Source of the DNA: Paragorgia papillata
Taxonomy: Eukaryota > Cnidaria > Anthozoa > Scleralcyonacea > Coralliidae
Assembly: GCA_035771165.1 (NCBI GenBank)
Contig: JAWNZC010000280.1
Span: 1,834,501 to 1,898,500, forward strand
Length of the DNA: 64,000 nucleotides
Reading direction: 5' to 3'
This document shows positions 61,401-64,000 of the stretch, one piece after another (the stretch's first letter is position 1; every line of letters starts with the position of its first letter). The notes under the pieces were generated by a model, which worked only from the letters and a program-made list of their open reading frames with translations, did not search any database and was not told the DNA's origin. The translations under genes and the position numbers were made by a program.

Positions 61401-62892
61401 CTTTCTCGTCTGGATACTAGGATTTACTTTTATAATGTTCATTGTCGTCTATTTCATCTATTTTCGCCGTTTTTCCGGCAATAAAAGTTTCTTATTAGGA
61501 TTTTTTGTTTGTTTCCAATCGTAGGGCATTAACAATTTTCATAATGCCCGTGGGCATTACGGAGAAATCTCGCCCCGTCAGCAACCAATCACAGCGCGTG
61601 ATTTTACCGGAAGTAATCCGTGCCATATAATAAAACGATATAATAACCTTCTCCGATAACTCATTATTTGCACATCATGTGACGTCAAAATGTTAAATTT
61701 GTATATCAAACTGAAATATCTTAACAACGAAGCAAGAAAACGAAAAACTGCAAAGGATGTTATCTTGTTATTTGAAGTGGTTTTTCAAATAAGACAAACT
61801 TAATTTTTGTTTAGCAAACTTTATTTAAAGTGCCTACAGTATATGCAACGAAATTTTCAAGTTGGAGAAAATAACATTAAAGTCAAGTTTGAGATTACTT
61901 TTTTCGATTGTGAAAGTTTCAGGGCGAATAATTAAAGGAAAGTATGTTTGTTTAGCGTTTGAAAAACGGGATTTTGACCCAAAAAGTTGAGACATTTTAT
62001 TCCACAACTAATGACATCACTCGGATCTACATGAATTCTTATTGTTATCGAACAGACTGTTCAAAACACTCTTTAGAAAACTAAACTCTCGTGGGAAAGT
62101 GTCCACAAAGGTGTGTCAAATTTATTCATACGAAGTTATTTGTTTTAAAATATACATAGTCGATGCTGTAATCCAACTTAGACCCCGTTTACACGATGCT
62201 GGTACAATTTGAAAACGGAACAAAATCATGCCGTTTAGGCCTTGTGTTTACACGATACCGGCACAAAAATGACGTGAAAACGGCACAAAATGAAGACGGG
62301 TTCCTTGACGGCATGAAATGAAAACGGAACACTAACCGGTATCGTGTAAACGCCCGTGCCGTAACAGTCTGATGACGGTAATCACGATGTATACGACCAC
62401 AGTATTTGGGTCAGCAGTATTCACAAAGTGTTCTCAATTCTCATTGGAAGAGAATAGTCACATGCTAATCCGTCATTATATTATACTAGCACCGTGTAAA
62501 CGCAAGACTTTTTGGCCTGTATTTGCGCACCGGCATGATTTTGTTCCGTTTTCAAATTTTACCGGCATCGTGTAAACGGGCCTGAATGATGTCTCAATTT
62601 TTAGGGGGTAAAGCACGGTCTTCAAACGCTAAATAAACATACTTCCATTTAACTGTTCGTCCCAAAACTTTCACAGTCAAAAGAAGCGATATCAAACATT
62701 ACTTTAATGTTATTATCTCCAACTTGGAAGTTTCGTTGCATAGGCACTTTAAGGTATTATAATGAAGAGCTTTGCACCTTTCATGTTTTATTATAGATCT
62801 ACGGTGCTGCTGTGACATTCTTTGAGCAACTTCCAGACGAACAGGTGACCCAAGAGATGAAAGATTGTTTGAATATTTCCACTGACGACCAA
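52414..62892 (+). CDS. DENN-domain protein, DENND4-like (5' part, three exons)
   Basis: Exon 1 (52414-52486) starts [20 protein letters not shown] (donor GTAAGC). Exon 2 (52919-53088) gives [33 protein letters not shown] and [13 protein letters not shown]. Exon 3 (62797-62892) gives [20 protein letters not shown]... to a GTGAGT donor. Phases agree at every junction. The FCLPMG...FSTFVLT...YGAA-FFE string is the upstream DENN module of the DENND4/Crag group, guanine-nucleotide exchange factors for Rab GTPases (Rab10 in known members) on endomembranes. A stop lies in frame seven codons before the ATG. Family members carry an N-terminal MABP region of about 190 residues that is absent here, so exon 1 may be an alternative start or the gene may be an unusual member. 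The rest continues past the window. Intron 2 is 9.7 kb and full of transposons. Confidence 0.75.
52919..53088 (+). CDS. DENN gene exon 2
   Basis: Acceptor TCATTACTCATTCCAG, donor AAG|GTAAAA. Carries the core of the uDENN module. Confidence 0.85.
53195..53247. repeat. Left part of LINE-split 465-bp repeat
   Basis: Matches 50424-50477; continues at 56761-57180 after the LINE. Confidence 0.85.
53392..54723 (-). pseudogene. LINE reverse transcriptase domain
   Basis: Catalytic motifs are intact: [40 protein letters not shown] (residues 117-128), [14 protein letters not shown] (173-186) and YVDD (203-206). The thumb ([15 protein letters not shown]) and a C-terminal [11 protein letters not shown] block follow, to stop 53392-53394. 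No RNase H or zinc knuckle was seen. Confidence 0.9.
54680..55405 (-). pseudogene. LINE linker and RT start
   Basis: Continues the polyprotein after the first frameshift. It contains [30 protein letters not shown] and the RT entry motif [18 protein letters not shown] typical of CR1/L2/Jockey RTs. A second frameshift falls at CLK-stop near 54710. Confidence 0.85.
55444..56721 (-). pseudogene. LINE ORF 5' part: 2A-like motif and AP endonuclease
   Basis: ATG at 56719-56721. Residues about 8-25 are hydrophobic ([17 protein letters not shown]), like a signal anchor. DISPNPGP (residues 106-113) resembles ribosome-skipping 2A sequences found at this position in other invertebrate LINEs. A basic patch ([10 protein letters not shown]) follows. 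The endonuclease starts near residue 215 ([10 protein letters not shown]) with FITETWLK (catalytic Glu), GGDFNHL and terminal GLSDHN (catalytic Asp/His). The frame is lost just after SDHN; coding resumes as [14 protein letters not shown]. Confidence 0.85.
56761..57180. repeat. Right part of LINE-split 465-bp repeat
   Basis: Matches 50478-50888 closely (GGCCTGCGGTTCC... to CTGCAGTTAAC). Confidence 0.9.
57262..57613. mobile_element. TIR element with internal ACAACTTGTT repeats
   Basis: Ends CCTACACACGTAAAAAT / ATTTTTACGTGTGTAGG. The interior is built of degenerate GTTAACAACTTGTTA/CAGCCTGTT words, nearly palindromic throughout. Confidence 0.75.
57909..58398. mobile_element. TTAA-flanked foldback element A, 490 bp
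   Basis: Arms of about 200 bp begin AGGGCATATGACTCGAAA; TTAA on both sides (57905-57908, 58399-58402). Shares TTAAGTTTGTCTTATT, GCAGTTTTT and TTCCTTGCTTCGTTTT words with element C. Confidence 0.85.
58408..58910. mobile_element. TTAA-flanked foldback element B, 503 bp
   Basis: Ends AGGGTATTGGCAATAAAAAT / ATTTTTATTGCCAATACCCT; TTAA at 58404-58407 and 58911-58914. It lies 1 bp from the TTAA of element A. Arms contain CCGCCATCTTG (YY1-like). Confidence 0.85.
59181..59262. repeat. 31-bp-stem hairpin
   Basis: AATTTTCCCGTGCATGTTGA... and its complement with an 18-bp loop. Confidence 0.85.
59347..59477. repeat. Hairpin with about 37-bp stem
   Basis: TAATACCATGACTTTTCGGG...GATTAAATTT mirrored by AAATTTAATC...CATGTTATTA. 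Confidence 0.75.
59872..59970. repeat. Palindrome TCTTTACGGTAAAATATTAA
   Basis: Mirrored at 59950-59970, with CAAGACC/GGTCTTG inside. Confidence 0.8.
60081..60355. mobile_element. MITE with CAATCTTGGACAAAAGT ends, 275 bp
   Basis: Inverted ends CAATCTTGGACAAAAGT / ACTTTTGTCCAAGATTG, followed by GGGACAC/GTGTCC. TSD not clear. Confidence 0.8.
60809..60895. repeat. Hairpin ACGGTACACACTTGTGC
   Basis: 17-bp perfect arms around a spacer of about 53 bp. Confidence 0.75.
61829..62748. mobile_element. TTAA-flanked foldback element D, 920 bp, with nested MITE
   Basis: Ends AGTGCCTACAGTATATGCAA / TTGCATAGGCACT; TTAA at 61825-61828 and 62749-62752. Arms of about 190 bp. The centre holds the MITE 62181-62582. 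Its right end is 48 bp upstream of DENN exon 3. Confidence 0.85.
62181..62582. mobile_element. MITE with CCCCGTTTACACGATGC ends, 402 bp
   Basis: Ends GACCCCGTTTACACGATGC / GCATCGTGTAAACGGGCC. Internal copies of GTGTAAACG and CCGGCA words. Flanks TTA/TGA are not a perfect TSD. Confidence 0.8.
62797..62892 (+). CDS. DENN gene exon 3
   Basis: 32 codons; acceptor TTTTATTATAG, donor CAA|GTGAGT. Encodes [16 protein letters not shown]... Confidence 0.85.
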
Positions 62893-62968
62893 GTGAGTTT
62901 TTGAGAATTTTACAGTTTTTTAAAACTTACCTCACAACTTATTTTTTGTTGTGTTTAATGTACTGTTT

Positions 62969-63060
62969 AATAAACGAGCAGGAGTGTTTTATCAGATATA
63001 AAGACACGAGGCAAAGCCGAGTGTTTTTATATCTGATAAAACACGAACTGCGAGTTTATT
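62969..63060. repeat. Foldback repeat in DENN intron 3
   Basis: GTGTTTTATCAGATATA and its complement, with outer AATAAACGAGCA/TGCGAGTTTATT pairing. Confidence 0.75.
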
Positions 63061-63514
63061 TGTTGGTATTATTAAGCAGTAAAACCTGTTATTTTGTAGT
63101 TTTATACTCTGCCCGTTAATCGATAAACTTGCCTATATTACAAAACTCGTAAAAACCAACTAAATCAGTCAATAACTTCATTATAAAACTATCTATATAC
63201 CTTTGGCTTGACAATTTCAGACTGTATTTGCTTGTATTTCCCCTCTGTTTTTTGGTACTAACAGTAAATTGCCATGTGGGAATTGTTTGACGGCTTTTCC
63301 GACTCGCCCCGGTAAACTCTTACTACTCTAAGCCCGCAAGGTACACTGGACCTGGAGTACCAATATGGCCGCCAGTGGCTTCAAAATGATTACTGCTGAC
63401 CATAAAGGATGAGCAATCCAGTTGTATAGAGATCATGTGGTTTACCCGCTCATCTTATACACTAACCGACTCACTAGCGAGTTTACTGCCTACCTTATAC
63501 GCTAACCTTACCCA

Positions 63515-63632
63515 CCTCCCTCCCCAACAACACCCACCTCCTCTGACAACACCCACCTCCCCAACAACACCCACCTCCCCAACAACACCCACCTCCCCAA
63601 CAACACCCACCTCCCCACCCATACCCACCTTT
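63515..63632. repeat. 17-bp minisatellite (CACCTCCCCAACAACAC)n
   Basis: Four clean tandem units with degenerate flanks; the Pro/Thr-rich open frame is an artefact. Confidence 0.9.
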
Positions 63633-63640
63633 GCCTACTT

Positions 63641-64000
63641 GTGAGGACATGGTGTACACTCACTTGTGGGACATGTCATTTAAAAAGTAAATATATATTG
63701 AAAAAAAGGTTTTTATTTCTTTATTAATTCGTTTTTTACCATGCATCATTCAAACTAAACAATATTTGCGGTTTTTTTGTACACAGACTTATGGGGACTT
63801 ACTTGTGAGGACATCTTACACAGATTTAGTACACGTGACCTTACTTACTTGTGGGCTCTTCTGTCATGTTACCTAGAACCATACTTGTGGGGACATTATA
63901 TATATACCGGTACAAAATGGACATTATATATGTTACCTACAACAGTGCTTATGGGGACATTGTTTTATTTATTTATTTTTCTTATTTTCGCTTTATTTAT
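63641..64000. repeat. Dispersed ACTTGTGGGGACAT-type words
   Basis: CTTGTGGGGACAT, CTTATGGGGAC and ACTTGTGAGGACAT recur every 40-100 bp up to the window edge; a degenerate tandem repeat in intron 3 of the DENN gene. Confidence 0.55.

Larger units (their letters stand above)
59982..61648. mobile_element. Nested TIR element, about 1.67 kb
   Basis: Ends GGTTATTAAGTAGTTTATTATATGGCACC-like / GTGCCATATAATAAAACGAT...AATAACC. The interior has a hairpin (60809-60895) and a MITE (60081-60355), with no clear coding sequence. Confidence 0.55.
59560..61824. mobile_element. Larger relative of element A (C), about 2.26 kb, with nested insertions
   Basis: The left arm (about 59565-59740) and right arm (about 61650-61810) are diverged inverted copies with GTTTGTCT-ATTTGAAA, GCAGTTTTTCG and TTGCTTCGTT, the family words of element A. 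The interior carries a palindrome, a TIR element and a MITE; no transposase was recognised. Confidence 0.65.

Noticed and set aside
63220..63290. Fourth DENN exon after acceptor ACAATTTCAG
   Set aside because: The frame TVFACISPLFFGTNSK is open but lacks the residues expected next in the DENN module, and no good donor was found.

Overview
This is AT-rich metazoan nuclear DNA. Genes are split by GT-AG introns. A clear ATG101 gene, a DENN-domain gene start, a Penelope-like element, CR1/L2-like LINEs and very many foldback/MITE-type DNA transposons point to an invertebrate, most likely an anthozoan cnidarian (coral or anemone). That placement is an inference from overall character, because no marker gene here settles it. 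No prokaryotic operon, rRNA, convincing tRNA or CRISPR array is present. Layout: 0.2-4.0 kb is gene-free repeat DNA. At 4.2-4.9 kb lies a frameshifted coiled-coil pseudogene on the minus strand. It is head-to-head with a small three-exon gene of unknown function (5126-9132), whose first intron holds a 2.6-kb foldback element with a THAP-like exon in its loop. At 10.6-11.3 kb (minus strand) is a single-exon secreted, probably GPI-anchored protein with about 39 cysteines. MITEs and a 1.6-kb minisatellite follow. ATG101 (autophagy ULK-complex subunit) spans 19517-22917 in two exons, directly downstream of a 2.5-kb transposon. From 23.0 to 30.9 kb there is a block of tandem DNA: a GAT-rich minisatellite, a tRNA-like 152-162-bp tandem array, a palindrome, and about 5.2 kb of satellite in a four-monomer higher-order repeat of about 1,320 bp, followed by an inverted satellite fragment. 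From 31 to 39 kb there are MITEs and a broken Penelope-like element with a GIY-YIG nuclease and a well-formed hammerhead ribozyme motif, beside a 5'-truncated LINE. A large palindrome (40.6-43.0 kb) has one arm interrupted by a 4.7-kb terminal-inverted-repeat transposon carrying a RecQ-like helicase remnant; this is shown by matching target duplications and by the uninterrupted arm. From 52.4 kb to the window end lies the 5' part of a DENN-domain (DENND4-like) Rab exchange-factor gene. Its 9.7-kb second intron contains a nearly complete LINE (endonuclease, RT and a 2A-like motif, two frameshifts) and a nested cluster of TTAA-flanked foldback elements. Only four host genes or gene parts are well supported: ATG101, the DENN gene 5' end, the unknown three-exon gene and the Cys-rich GPI protein. 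Almost everything else is mobile or tandem DNA. In several places nested insertions can be dated relative to one another, because an uninterrupted second copy of the target survives within the window.
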